DNA of 64,000 nt, taken from NCBI GenBank assembly GCA_902729315.2, contig LR746268.1, forward strand, positions 4,209,501-4,273,500, written 5' to 3'. The stretch comes from Spirodela intermedia. Taxonomy: Eukaryota > Streptophyta > Magnoliopsida > Alismatales > Araceae. The notes beneath the pieces are model-generated. The model worked only from the letters and a program-made list of their open reading frames with translations, made no database searches and was not told where the DNA came from. Position numbers and translations under genes: made by a program. Positions 14,562-24,718 of the stretch are shown piece by piece; position 1 is the stretch's first letter, and each line of letters opens with the position of its first letter.

Positions 14562-15315
14562 TTATTGAGACGCTGTTCTCCGAGAATCATCCTGGTCGAG
14601 GTACTTTCGTAGCTTCTCAGATTTACTCTGCACCAATTCCATTAGCACAAAGAACAAAACAAGAAATCAACAACTGCGATAAGAATCACAGATCGATTGG
14701 AGCAGCACATGACGATGAAGGGATCTAAATCGGAGGTAGACTGACCTTCTCAATGGCGAGGGCGATCTCTATGCCCTCGTGGAGGTCGGCGCCGGAAGGC
14801 TGGTCGGCCTTGCAGTCGGGGGGAGTTTCGAAGAGGGAGAGGGAGAATTGCTTGAAGATGACGCCAACGTCGAAGTAGATGAGGCCGGAGCTAGGGATGT
14901 CTACGCGGATGCCTTTGACAGGAAACCAGAGGAAGAGCTCCTGCGCCGTGATCCCGGAGAGCGCTGCCATCTCACCGTAGCTAATCGTCCCGGTGATGTT
15001 GGCGTCGTAGTGGACTTCGTTCTCGAATCGGGCGTTGCAGGGGCGCTCCAACTGCAGCTGGAACCTCCCCTCCCCGTCGATCCGGAACTCCTTCACCCCA
15101 TGGGGAACCAGACCGATCGGCAGCCCGTGAGACCGCAGCACCTCGCGCACCGTCTTCTCCGGCGCCGATGGAGCATCCACGCCCTCGTTCGACTGCTCCG
15201 ACGCCGCCGGCGTCAGAACGACGGCAACCGCCAACAACACAATGGCGGTAAAGATGGCGGGGGCGCCGCGGCGGCGATCTTGCCGGAGGAGGAGGAGAAG
15301 GAGGAGGTTCGCCAT
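14562..15315 (-). CDS. DUF538 family secreted protein, two exons
   Basis: Exon 1 is 15315-14746 and the proposed exon 2 is 14627-14562, giving 211 residues. Residues 1-39 look like a signal peptide: a Leu run, a basic stretch, then a hydrophobic core (about 20-36) ending in AAS. The DUF538 domain spans about 53-165, with VREVLRSHGLPIGLVPHGV at its start, the core PCNARFENEVHYDANITG, and ELFLWFPVKGIRVD and SGLIYFDVGVIFKQFSLSLF toward its end. The family is plant-specific, structurally related to BPI/lipid-binding folds by published structure, and of unclear function. The unspliced frame would stop 21 bases past the donor at 14725 (KVSLPPI). Splicing at AAG|GTCAGT to the acceptor GTGCAG joins in phase to a charged tail ending DSRRTASQ. 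I prefer the spliced form; transcript data would decide. The gene is very GC-rich. Confidence 0.85.
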
Positions 15316-15380
15316 CCCGTCTTTCTCTCTCTACCCCTACCCGCCGTAGAGTCGCTGGAGGCGGTGACCTGGTATCGACG

Positions 15381-15387
15381 TATATAT
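15381..15387 (-). promoter_or_regulatory. Putative TATA box of the DUF538 gene
   Basis: An ATATATA motif on the minus strand lies 66 bp upstream of the DUF538 start codon. That distance suits a short 5' leader. Only position and sequence support it. Confidence 0.4.
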
Positions 15388-18300
15388 CTCCCCGATGGAT
15401 TTCTATGGCATTTACCCCTTTTTTACAGAGAGAGGGAAGAGAGAGAGTCCGAGAATAAGAAGGAAACGGTAGATTCTAGAGAGAGAAAACAAGGAAAGAG
15501 GCCTGTGGTGTGACGCAGAGAGAGACTCCGAGAATTAGAAGGCAGCAGATTCTAGGGAGAGAGAAATAGGAGGGTCGCGTTGTCATGAGAGAGAGAGGGA
15601 GAGAGAAGGCAGAAGGGAAGGAAAGGGGCTGTTTTTAGGGTTCTAGTAAGACCTGGAACAGAAGGGCGTTTGCCAGCAGGAAAACAGGGGGAATGAGAGA
15701 GAATCTAGAGAGAGAGAGGAAGAGCCATGGAATAATAGTATCGTAATATTATTAAGCGCAATTATTGGAAGTGGGGCCCGCATTTTTCCCGGGCCCACTT
15801 AGCCGAAACGGCGGCGGCGGCGCGGGAAGTGGAGAGGGTGAGCTACTACGAAATTTCTGTCGTAGTGTTTTTCTTGAACTCATCTTTCCATTTCATAATG
15901 GGTAGATAGATGGGGATCAGAAGGGTGACAATAAGCTCTCCGGCGCAGGTCTGCTTATCGTTCGCCCTCGCTGCCTTCAATAATGCCCCCTAGTGGGGTT
16001 CCCCCGGCGCGTTGTATTTCCAGTCTCTCCCCGGGGTGGTGATAGAGCGAGGGGAGTAAATGTAGATACAGGGAATTTGATTTTCGATTTTTTTATGAAA
16101 AATTATTCATTTTTCATTACCCAGTTTCCGCATTTCCTATTTCAAGTAGAAAATGAAATACCCTTTTTAATTATACTGTTATTATGGTGTTCATTTATTT
16201 ATTTTCCGAATTGCAGCTAAATAAATGGCTAAAATCGATAATTTCCCCATTTCGAGGTTACATTTATTTTTATTTTAAATAAAATCTTGTATGGGGCAAA
16301 AAAACCTAGTTGTTACACTAGGTTTATGGAAAAATCGACTAAAATATTTTTTTTTATCATAATTATTTTATATTTTAGTTTTGTCCATCTATACATTATG
16401 GCTCGTCTCCTAGTTTATTAAAGTCATGAGGCTACACACATACCAAAACATTTGAAATATTTAAATGGAATAAATATAATATCGTGTTCAATGCATTGAT
16501 TTCTTATGATACTGTAGGAATCAGTTCTTCCAAATGTATCCCCCTCTTAGCTTCTGAATTATGGGAGCTGATTGACTAACATTTTAGGCAGCTCATCCAA
16601 GATTCATACATATACATACATGGTCATAAAGTTCATGAGGGAAGGCAATAATGATATGTAATAACACCATCAATACCCTCAGTTGCTAGATTTGGAAATC
16701 ATTTACAATAATGATGGAGCTTATGCTACAAGTTATGGTGAATTTTTCCCAAAAAGTCAACTTAATTATCTTGGAGAGAAGGTGATTAGCGTGGAATTAC
16801 TTTTCCAAGTAATGTAACAATTTATTCCTATTCAGATTAATTATGGGCTCAGTAGCCTGCAAGCTGTTAATTTTCTAACATAGACTAGGGTTATCATTTT
16901 TTCTAATTTAACTAGTTAAATGGACACAAAAATATCACTAATGAGAGAAGAATCTAGTGGGAGAGGTCCTACATAAACCCTAATCTCAATCTAATTTTAA
17001 GATTTTTCCAAGTAAAAATCCGAGTATAAATAAATATGTGAAGTTGATTTAAATTGTGTTTTTTTTTGTTTTCTAGTTAAAGAAATAATTTGTCTACGCA
17101 TGTGCCAGCACCTTTTTCCATCAACGGAATATCTTGGAGATTGTGCGGGGCGGGGCTTAAAGTCAACGAAGAATGAAGTGTTGGGGATCACATCGTTCCC
17201 CAAAAGTCTCTCACTGTTGCGAAGAAACGTTCGAATCTAGTCAAATGTCAAAGGGTTCAACCCATAAATCATTATTTTAAAATTTAAAATAAACCCGGTA
17301 GGAACTGCTTTGTAATATTTAAGTCCAGTCAAAATTTACTGTAAGATATTCTGGAGAATGTCAGAACTGGAGTAGCTATGCAGTCTCTCTCTCTCTCTCT
17401 CTCTCTGTCCCGTTTTCTCTCTCTACCTGCGACTGGTCACTCCCTTCTCTCTCTCTGAGCTCAGCTCTCCCTCACACCCCTCTTCTCTCTGCACGCTCTT
17501 CGCGTTTTCTCCCTTTCTGTTGAGTTCTTTCCCTCTCCACTCCTCCGCCTCTCTCTCTCTCGCTCTCTGCATCTATCTCTCTAGATCTACCCATCTCTAA
17601 CAATCTACACGTGTATCTCCCTCATCCTTCTACCCCTCCCTCTCTCTCTCTCTCTCTCTCTACCCGCCTGCTATCTGCCTCAGGTAGCATACGGGAAGTC
17701 CTGATCATGTCTTGAGAAACTCTAAAATAATGAACGAGAGAGAACAATGCAACCTGTATCATTGATAGACAGCGACCCGCCCATCTGAAGACCTACAGGG
17801 ACGGACTTGTGCTAGAGAGAGAGAGAGCGAGAGAGAGTATGCTAAAGAGATATCGTATCGTTGTCTTTGGAATGTCTAAAATAATGAATGAGAGAGAAGA
17901 GTGGAAGCTAGAGAGATGCGGGTGTGTAGAGAGAGAGAGAGAGAGAGAGTCGTCTAAACAACGATGTTCTTGGGGGGCTGACTGCCTTGGGGACGAGTTC
18001 GACAAAAAATCGGCCAAAACAAGATTCAGCCACGCGAAATCATCCTACTTCAATTACTGAATTGATGGGATACTTAATCGAGTCAATTCTCCCTCTCTCC
18101 CTCTCCCTCTCTCTCCCCTGAAAGTTAGGGTTTTCCACGGAATTCGCACGGCCTCGGAGAAGAAAGAGGTGAGATCCAGGGGCGTCAGCAACAGAGTTCC
18201 ACCCTCAGAATTTCTTAGTCCAGCAAGCAGCAGTCGAATCCATGTCCTCTACCCTCGGGCTCGAGGGAGAAGACGAGGAATTACCCATACGATAGACAGA
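15388..18300. other. Intergenic between the DUF538 and RGP genes
   Basis: This stretch holds GA-rich DNA upstream of DUF538 (15420-15730), an AGGGTTCTAG telo-box-like motif near 15640, and AT-rich DNA at 16080-17350. Dense CT tracts follow at 17380-17660 and GA tracts at 17810-17950. The last part, 18060-18300, is the RGP 3' flank. No coding gene was recognised. Confidence 0.5.
17381..17661. repeat. Pyrimidine-rich (CT)n cluster
   Basis: Several interrupted CT runs occur over about 280 bp, the cleanest at about 17382-17406 and 17640-17661. No gene is attached to them. Confidence 0.8.
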
Positions 18301-19308
18301 TCATGACGACCTCGACGACTCGACGGCCTTCCAGAGCTTGACCCACTCCGCCATGGCCTCTGCAACCTGCAAGAAGACGCCATCCGACTTCCCCAGCTGT
18401 TCTCTTACCAGCTTCGCCAGCTCCATCACGCAGTCCTCCGCCACCACGGCGGTCCTCGGCAGCCTCACCGTCTGGAAGAAGCTCACCACCGCCTGCTCCG
18501 CCGCCTCCGCCATCCCACCACTGCCTCCTACGCCGGCGGTAGTGGCGGCGGCGGCGGAGGGCCTCCAGACGTACGGCAGCCCGCTCTTCACCCCGTGCCC
18601 GAGGTGGTCGCTGACGAGCTTCGCGCACAGGCCGCACCAGATCTCCGCCATGGCCTCCCACCTCGCGCCGCCGCCAGGAAGGTTGAAGCCGGGGAGCAGC
18701 GCCGGTCCCAGCGCCGCCCTGTTGAAGGCCAGGTTGCCGCCGGCGACCACCATCATCGCCCTCGCCGGAACTGTCAGAACGGCGTCGACATACCTACAAT
18801 CTCCCGGATCTCGTGACAGGCCGGAGGAGAGGACGCACTGAACTCCGGTCCTCATGCTAAAGGGGTATCCTCTGACGAAGTCTGCGCCCGCGCGGTAGGG
18901 ATCGTAGAGCGTGTTGAAGAAGAAGGGAGTCGCCGGCGACCGGAGGTTGGAGAGGTGCTGCTCCACGGCGTCGATCGGGTGGCCGCCGCCGTCCCTGGCG
19001 GGGAGGCAGTCGCCGTCGATGGAGACGACGAACTTCTTTCCGGAGACGAGGAAGCCGAAGTGGCGGCAGGAGGAGCCGGAGAAGTCGATCGGAGCGGCGC
19101 CGGCGATCCGCCGGATGTCGGATCGGGTGTAGATCTGGTGGTCAAAGCCGTGAGGAATTCGGAGATCCTCCTCCAGATCGGGGTCCTTGACGATCAGAAT
19201 GTGGAATGGAGAGATGATCGGGCGCCATTCTTCCATGAAGGAGGTGAGATCGGGCTGCAGCGCCGCTATTACCACGTCCACCTCGCTGGGATCGATCTCC
19301 GGGAACAT
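18301..19308 (-). CDS. RGP: Reversibly glycosylated polypeptide / UDP-arabinopyranose mutase-like (GT75), divergent
   Basis: A single exon of 335 residues; most family members have about 340-365. RGP/UAM proteins convert UDP-arabinopyranose and UDP-arabinofuranose on the cytosolic face of the Golgi for cell wall synthesis, and bind UDP-sugars. Family landmarks in order are DVVIAALQPDLTSF (11-24), SCRHFGFLVSGKKFVVSID (80-98), ATPFFFNTLYDPYRAGADF (126-144), VRGYPFSMR (145-153), YVDAVLTVPARAMM (173-186), WCGLCAKLVSDHLG (224-237), GVKSGLPYVWR (239-249) and EDCVMELAKLVREQLG (291-306). The end AEAMAEWVKLWKAV (317-330) is closest to my recollection of the RGP5 class. Both arginines at the known glycosylation sites appear kept (146, 153). 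The usual DDD is DGD (98-100), and about 14-18 residues of the normally conserved WLNLADxDAPTQ region are absent after residue 163. The start is the first ATG, 64 bp after the stop of the upstream gene. Activity is uncertain. Confidence 0.9.
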   Translation of the reverse strand: MFPEIDPSEVDVVIAALQPDLTSFMEEWRPIISPFHILIVKDPDLEEDLRIPHGFDHQIYTRSDIRRIAGAAPIDFSGSSCRHFGFLVSGKKFVVSIDGDCLPARDGGGHPIDAVEQHLSNLRSPATPFFFNTLYDPYRAGADFVRGYPFSMRTGVQCVLSSGLSRDPGDCRYVDAVLTVPARAMMVVAGGNLAFNRAALGPALLPGFNLPGGGARWEAMAEIWCGLCAKLVSDHLGHGVKSGLPYVWRPSAAAATTAGVGGSGGMAEAAEQAVVSFFQTVRLPRTAVVAEDCVMELAKLVREQLGKSDGVFLQVAEAMAEWVKLWKAVESSRSS

Positions 19309-19336
19309 TTTCTTCTCTCGAGGATTTCTCAGAGCA

Positions 19337-19390
19337 AGAATTTTTCAGAGCACCGATCTCGGGATGCCGGTTCTAGAATTTTTCAGAGCA
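19337..19390. repeat. 16-bp direct repeat, 38-bp period
   Basis: The 16-mer AGAATTTTTCAGAGCA occurs exactly at 19337-19352 and 19375-19390. The second copy overlaps the last exon of the minus-strand 86-aa gene, where it encodes part of CSEKF. The first lies in the gap before the RGP start codon. Confidence 0.9.
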
Positions 19391-22300
19391 TCCTGCCGAG
19401 CGCCACGAAGATCAGAAGAAGAGATGAAACACTCAGGAGCAGAGGAAGACAGTCGATCGCTCACTTGTTGGGAGGACGGGGAGGAGGACGTGCTGGATGT
19501 TGAGGGAACGGACGAAGTTCAGGATGTTCTCGTTGTCTGTGGCTATGAACAGCTTCAGGATCTTCTCTGTAAGCTTGCCGGCGTGCAGAGTTTTCTGCCC
19601 ATGAAGGAAATCAGCAAAATCCTTCACAGGAAGCTACAAGAAGGGGCTCCTAAAGATTAAGAAAAAAAAAAATGCCAGAAAAAAAAAAGAAACTACAACA
19701 AAGTCATTGAATACAGAAATAACTTGGCTCCTGGAAAAAATATTGTTAAGAATCGATACACGAAAACTAAGAGCAGTTCATCCATCATACAACGTGTATA
19801 GAAAAAAAAAAAAAACAATTGCCCTGATGAAAATTCTGACTAAAATTTTGAGTGTTTACTGGCCGATCTCATTCAACATGACCCAGATTGATGCATCCTA
19901 GAGATCCATCACATTTCGCAGTCGCCTGAGGAGACTAAAATTTCTTGGACTGCTCTGAGGAGACGTCATCATGAATGCACATTTTGCCTGGAAGAAAGAG
20001 CTTTTCCGCCCGATGACCCTCAAGAAATAGCATCTGAGAAGCAGATGATCCAACGAAACCTCTCTCTATATGAACCATAGGGGGCATTGATGGCACCGAG
20101 ATAAAGAGCTAACCGATCACCTGTAAGAAATTTGGATCATCCACATCAAGAGAATGGCTTTTAATGGGGATGACAGTCTCCACTTGAACCTCCCTCAAGA
20201 TGATCCATGGTGTCCAGTGGCGTTATCGATAATAATACAACTGCTTCCCCTGATCTTCAATCCACATGGTTGTTGTCATTTCCATTTTCCATGAGTCCGT
20301 CTCTACCACTGAAAAAGAGCATTCCAGGGGCTGGGATAGCAAATCTTCTATCTTTGTCTCCATCGATCGTCCCCAGATGCAAAACACATGGGATACATGA
20401 AAGGCCCATACAAGGAAAGAAGGAATGCGGGTAGTAATCAGTCTGTGTTACACAGGGGTTACCAAGCTAAGAAGACTAGAAAGACGTTAAGGAAATTAGA
20501 GAGGAGAAATCGTCATCGACTGATATCTCCCCACATAAACTTTCCAAAAAATTCCCACACCTCCACGTATTTTTAACAATGCATAGACAAGTCTGATGTG
20601 ATAACTAGAGCAGGCACAATCACCAAATAACATCATAAAATACTCGGTGATAAAGTTGAAAGCAGCCATGCCTTCAACTGTCAATGGCTTTCATTTCTCT
20701 TTTGGCCTCTCACTCATACAATGTGTGGTTATATTTCCACCGGCGGGGGGCCATGTGATGTTGTGTTTCCTGTTGTCCGCACAGGGAAGAGAAATTGGGG
20801 TAGTCTTAACGTGGCGTGGAAGGTCATATTTGGCAGGGTGTCAGATCCTAGCAGCTTGTTGTTTCGCAAGGGTTGATGTTTCTCAGAGAAATTAGCAGAA
20901 TACATGTCCTTTGTCGGCGGAAACTGGCCATTGGAAATCTCTACAGGTTTTCTCTGACGGGAGGTTTAATAGTGATGAACTTAACTCTGCCCCTGCCCTC
21001 AAAAATATTAGCATGCTCAACACTACAAATAATCTAAAGTTGCGTTCCCTTTGGAACAAAGGAGGCCAATCAAGGCCGGGCAGACATTTTTTACTTTCAA
21101 AAAAGGGACATTCCACTGTCATGTGACCTCACCCAATTCTTCGTTTTGTGTACAATTCCTCTTACTATAGTAGTCTCTATCATCCCTTGACGTCAAACTC
21201 AATTTCACTAGGTAAAAGTTCACACAAATAGGTTTTTTTTTCTCTCTCTTCGGCTACAAATGATCAAATGTCTTGAAAAGAAAGAGGGTGGGAACTTTGG
21301 ACTCTGATGAACAGCCTACAATGGCAGCTACGTTTCTTTATATGAATATTAACCCATTTCAGGAACTCAATGTCGATGCAAAAAAGAAACTCGACCGAAG
21401 CAACGCCCTTGTAACAGAAAGCATCCATGCACTTTCATAAAACGGATTCTGGTTAATAAAAATAGAATTCATGGTTCTGATAACAAATGCGCGTTGGAAT
21501 TAAAGGGAAGGGAAAATATGACTCATCCACCTGTGAGAAAAACAGAAAACTTGCAGATATAGTCTGTAATACGCAGCCACTTTTATGAATGAGGTCTCTG
21601 ATCCTCTGAGAAGAAAGAATAACCATTTATGTCACTCCAATTATCTACATCAAATCGAATCTCTGATCAAATCTAACCTCCGTTAACCTAAAGCTATTAT
21701 AATCGCTAAACGGATAATCTACTCACGAAGGCATTGCTGACGAGGAACAAACACCCACTTTTACATCGGTACAAGGTTCATGTGAACCTCCGTGGGATAA
21801 CTAAGAAGCCATTGAAGCTGTATTACAGAAGGCTATGTCACGGCAGCACACTCCACACCATGCTGATGGTGTGTTTAGGATGGCTCGAGGCCAGACTCGG
21901 GTGCCACAGAAACAGAGCTAACTAGATGAATTTTGTATCTCTTTTTTTGCCCACCTTCTTTCCTAGTGAGAGAATGCGAGCCACATGACGGTTTTACTGA
22001 ACATGATTGCGTTCCTTTCCAAAATTAAACGTGAGCGTGATACCTATGCAATGAAATGATGCTAATGGAATGTCAGCCCATCAAAAGGGAAAGGGAAAGG
22101 GAGAGGGAGAAGAAAAAAATCGGAGATAAACAAATGCGTTGGCCTACTTCTGATAAGTTGTACATAAGTTAGAAAATAATGAATTAAGGATGTCCGTTTT
22201 AAAAAAATGATCCATATCCCGTCAGATTGACACTTCACTTGACATGAGGCAATGGCCCGGTCTCTATATAGACAATCTGAAGATTCAGCGAATGGTGATA

Positions 22301-22947
22301 GCTACCCTAGGAGGGTTTCAAGTACACTTGGAATGAAAGAGGAGAATACGCCAGCTAGAGTGGAGGCAGATCCCAGGTGTTCCGATCGCTGTTAGCCATA
22401 ATTTCGACGAATCCTAGGGAGCAGAAATGTGAGATCGAATGTGTGAATCAATTTCAGGAACAGGGTTAATTGAGATTAAAAAAATGGATAATTCGATTTT
22501 AGTGAGGAAGCTCTGATCCTTTCCGAGGTAGATTCACATATTGGAAGGAATAATCATGCCTATTCTTTGTTTTCCTTTTTCTCTGTTGGCCGATTGCTTT
22601 AACAGAGATCTACCGAATATCAAATCAATTTACGATAATAAATAAATATCCACGACAAATCGTTCGAAAACGATGACTTACGACGCTGATGGGGTCAAAT
22701 TATCGTACTAAGAACTATAGCCCACCGATCGGAACTGATTCAGGACAAACTCAGAAAAAGAGAGGGATACATCGACGGCAGCAACAATCTTGATCAAAAT
22801 AGAAATACGACGAACAGCCTCTAGCATTATCATTACTCGGAAGAGCTCGAGGAGGATGGGCTCGGGAACCGCCGTGAGGTCGGTGATGTGGGCGATGCGG
22901 AGGAGCGCCGCGTCAACGGTGAGCGAAAGCAGCGATGGCGGTTGCAT
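19373..22947 (-). CDS. Small conserved plant protein, 86 aa, three exons
   Basis: Exon 1 is 22947-22837 (37 codons), exon 2 is 19594-19465 (130 nt), and exon 3 is 19392-19373 (20 nt, with a TAG stop). All junctions are GT-AG and in phase. The protein begins MQPPSLLSLTVDAALLRI, continues with AVPEPILLELFR joined to KTLHAGKLTEKILKLFIA, and ends LLPVLPTRCSEKF. I recognise this layout, including the TRCSEKF ending, as a short plant protein family of unknown function; I cannot name it. It looks like a small soluble helical protein with no signal peptide or membrane segment. The open frame extends upstream of 22947 to an ATG at 23133, but that part translates CT-rich DNA and looks like leader. The first intron is about 3.2 kb. 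The RGP start codon follows the stop by 64 bp on the same strand. Gene-model confidence is good; function is unknown. Confidence 0.8.
19595..22836 (-). other. Long first intron of the 86-aa gene
   Basis: About 3.2 kb of moderately AT-rich DNA. No nested gene was supported. One 47-codon minus-strand frame (20078-19935) resembles nothing I know. Promoter elements for the RGP gene could lie here, because there is almost no space between the two genes. Confidence 0.5.
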
Positions 22948-22979
22948 CCACTCGGCTGACCCTCTTTCGAGGCTACCAT

Positions 22980-22987
22980 TATAAATA
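22980..22987 (-). promoter_or_regulatory. Putative TATA box of the 86-aa gene
   Basis: TATTTATA on the minus strand is about 34 bp before the proposed ATG at 22947. If used, it implies a very short leader and supports 22947 over the upstream ATG at 23133. Confidence 0.35.
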
Positions 22988-23133
22988 CCCGCCAGGACGA
23001 AGAGAACACCCGGCGAGACTCTGAGAAGAGGACCGCACGCGGCGCGGTGGTCCTGTCTATCTCTACCTCCTCTCTCTCCTCCTCTCTCTCCTCTCTCTCT
23101 CACCTGCTCCAAAATCCAGGTTTCTCCCCCCAC

Positions 23134-24384
23134 CTAACCGTGCGCGCATCCTACCCATCGTCTACTGTCTCATCAACCGCTTTTCCACCGTCCGATTAAA
23201 TATGATCAAGTTTGGAAGATATCAACATTTAAACCTACATCCGACGAAAAGAGATGACAGATTTTAAAATGCATCAACTAAACTAAAATATACAACTCAA
23301 CATGCTCCACCATTACAAAATTTAAATATAAAAAATAATTAAAAATATAAATATCAAATTCACTGAACTATTTAGGTGAAATATAATACCAGTTGTCAAA
23401 CCCATTTTTTCTCATGGATGAAATAATATAATAAAAATTTACGTTATCATATTGTCTTTCGTTAATTTTTATATTATACTTGATATTATCGTCTGCTCCT
23501 CTTATCTAAACCTTTATTACGATAATTTATTAAAAAATAAATTGGGGCACCCATTTTTCTGGAATTCCATTGATGCACACTTAATGATCTCAAGTCCCAT
23601 TCTGATGATCTACGTGGACTGCATGGAGTCTCCCCCTTCCCGGCAATATCGTAATGATAGTCTCCTTCTCATAGTGAAAGTAGTCTAGCTATCCCACCAA
23701 GTGTATTAATGGAAGTCAAACCACATAGTCCTTATAAATATTCAAATTTATTAAACTTCAATCAAATATTCTCCCAATATATTCATATCCTATCTTACAT
23801 TTTAAATAAAAATATAAGCTATACCTGAAAAGGTACATTAAAAAAGAGTATAATAGACCGTTGAATGATATTCCAATGCATGGGCTCTGGGGCCACAGAA
23901 TATTGTCTGGAGAAAGTCAACTACGTAGAGGTGCGTAGCATATGGAGCATGTGGAGGTTTCGGGGGGCTGACTAGACAAGCTTGTGGGCCCCATTTTTTT
24001 TGGGAAAGGTGTACAGCTTGGCACTCCAGGTCAGATTAGTAAGTGTACAGTCAAAGGTGATAAAAACAAGGATAAAAATTTGGAGCACAATTCGTTCGAC
24101 TCCAATGACTAATATGGGAGTCCAGGCTGGCCTTCTCTCGGAGTCCAACCTTGGTAATGGAAAGCGGCTGTGGTGGGGGGGGGGGGTCCAGCTGGCGGGG
24201 GTTCCCGCTTTCCGGAGTTCCACGGATCCCCGCGAAACAAACGCTGTCGTCGGAGAAGGGTCGGAAAGAGCAGGAAGCCCACAAGCCAAACGGTGATTCC
24301 CTGCACGTGCGTGGGGGAATGGGAGTACGTTAAGGCCACAGGTCCGACCGTGCTGGGCGGGCTCGAGCGAGATATCCCCACCAA
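23134..24384. other. Divergent intergenic region between the 86-aa gene and SAD2
   Basis: AT-rich DNA (23200-23900) is followed by GC-rich DNA (24100-24380) with a 15-base G run near 24174-24187. It separates head-to-head genes, so it probably contains both promoters. No coding sequence was recognised. Confidence 0.5.
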
Positions 24385-24393
24385 AAACCCTAG
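24385..24393 (+). promoter_or_regulatory. Telo-box (AAACCCTAG) in the SAD2 promoter
   Basis: A perfect AAACCCTAG is 334 bp before the SAD2 start codon and just before a TATA-like motif. Telo-boxes are typical of plant genes for translation, ribosome and nuclear transport functions. Confidence 0.55.
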
Positions 24394-24396
24394 CGG

Positions 24397-24404
24397 TTTA
24401 AATA
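24397..24404 (+). promoter_or_regulatory. Putative TATA box of SAD2
   Basis: TTTAAATA directly follows the telo-box. It would place transcription start near 24430 and give a leader of about 290 nt. Confidence 0.4.
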
Positions 24405-24474
24405 CCTCCGGGTTGCCTTATTTTGCCAGGGGGTTTGCTGCTGCTTGCTGCTCTCTGTCTTCTCTTCTCTCTGT

Positions 24475-24501
24475 ATGGGGAGGGGCCAGCTCCAAGTTTA
24501 G
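24475..24501 (+). other. Upstream ORF of 8 codons in the SAD2 leader
   Basis: An ATG followed by seven codons and TAG (MGRGQLQV) lies in the presumed 5' UTR of SAD2. It depends on the transcription start being upstream of 24475, and could be removed by a leader intron. Confidence 0.35.
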
Positions 24502-24718
24502 TCTCCTCACCGCCGGGAGCCCTGGCACAGCCGCCGCCGCCGCCTACCTGCAGTGCTACCACGGTGCGGATTTCTGCCTCAAAGCAGAAGAATTTGGAGT
24601 ACCGGGTTGGTGCCTTCCAGAATTGAGCTCGCGTTTTCCTGCCGCCGCTGTGGCCTAGTTCTCGTTTTTTCATATTGGGAGGGTTGTTATTTGATTCTTT
24701 GTGGTTCGCGTCGGTGCC

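Noticed and set aside
14779-15513. A 244-codon plus-strand open frame
   Set aside because: It is antisense to the DUF538 gene. Its length comes from high GC content and the sequence shows no family motif.
18338-19660. Several long plus-strand open frames (18338-18841, 18955-19503, 19187-19660)
   Set aside because: They are antisense to RGP and to the 86-aa gene, rich in Arg/Ala/Gly, and without recognisable domains.
19935-20078. A 47-codon minus-strand open frame inside the long intron
   Set aside because: There is no recognisable motif and the flanking sequence has stops. This length is expected by chance.
22948-23133. In-frame N-terminal extension of the 86-aa protein starting at 23133
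   Set aside because: It translates CT/GA-rich DNA into repeated Glu-Arg-Gly and spans a TATA-like motif. The conserved part starts at MQPPSLLSL.
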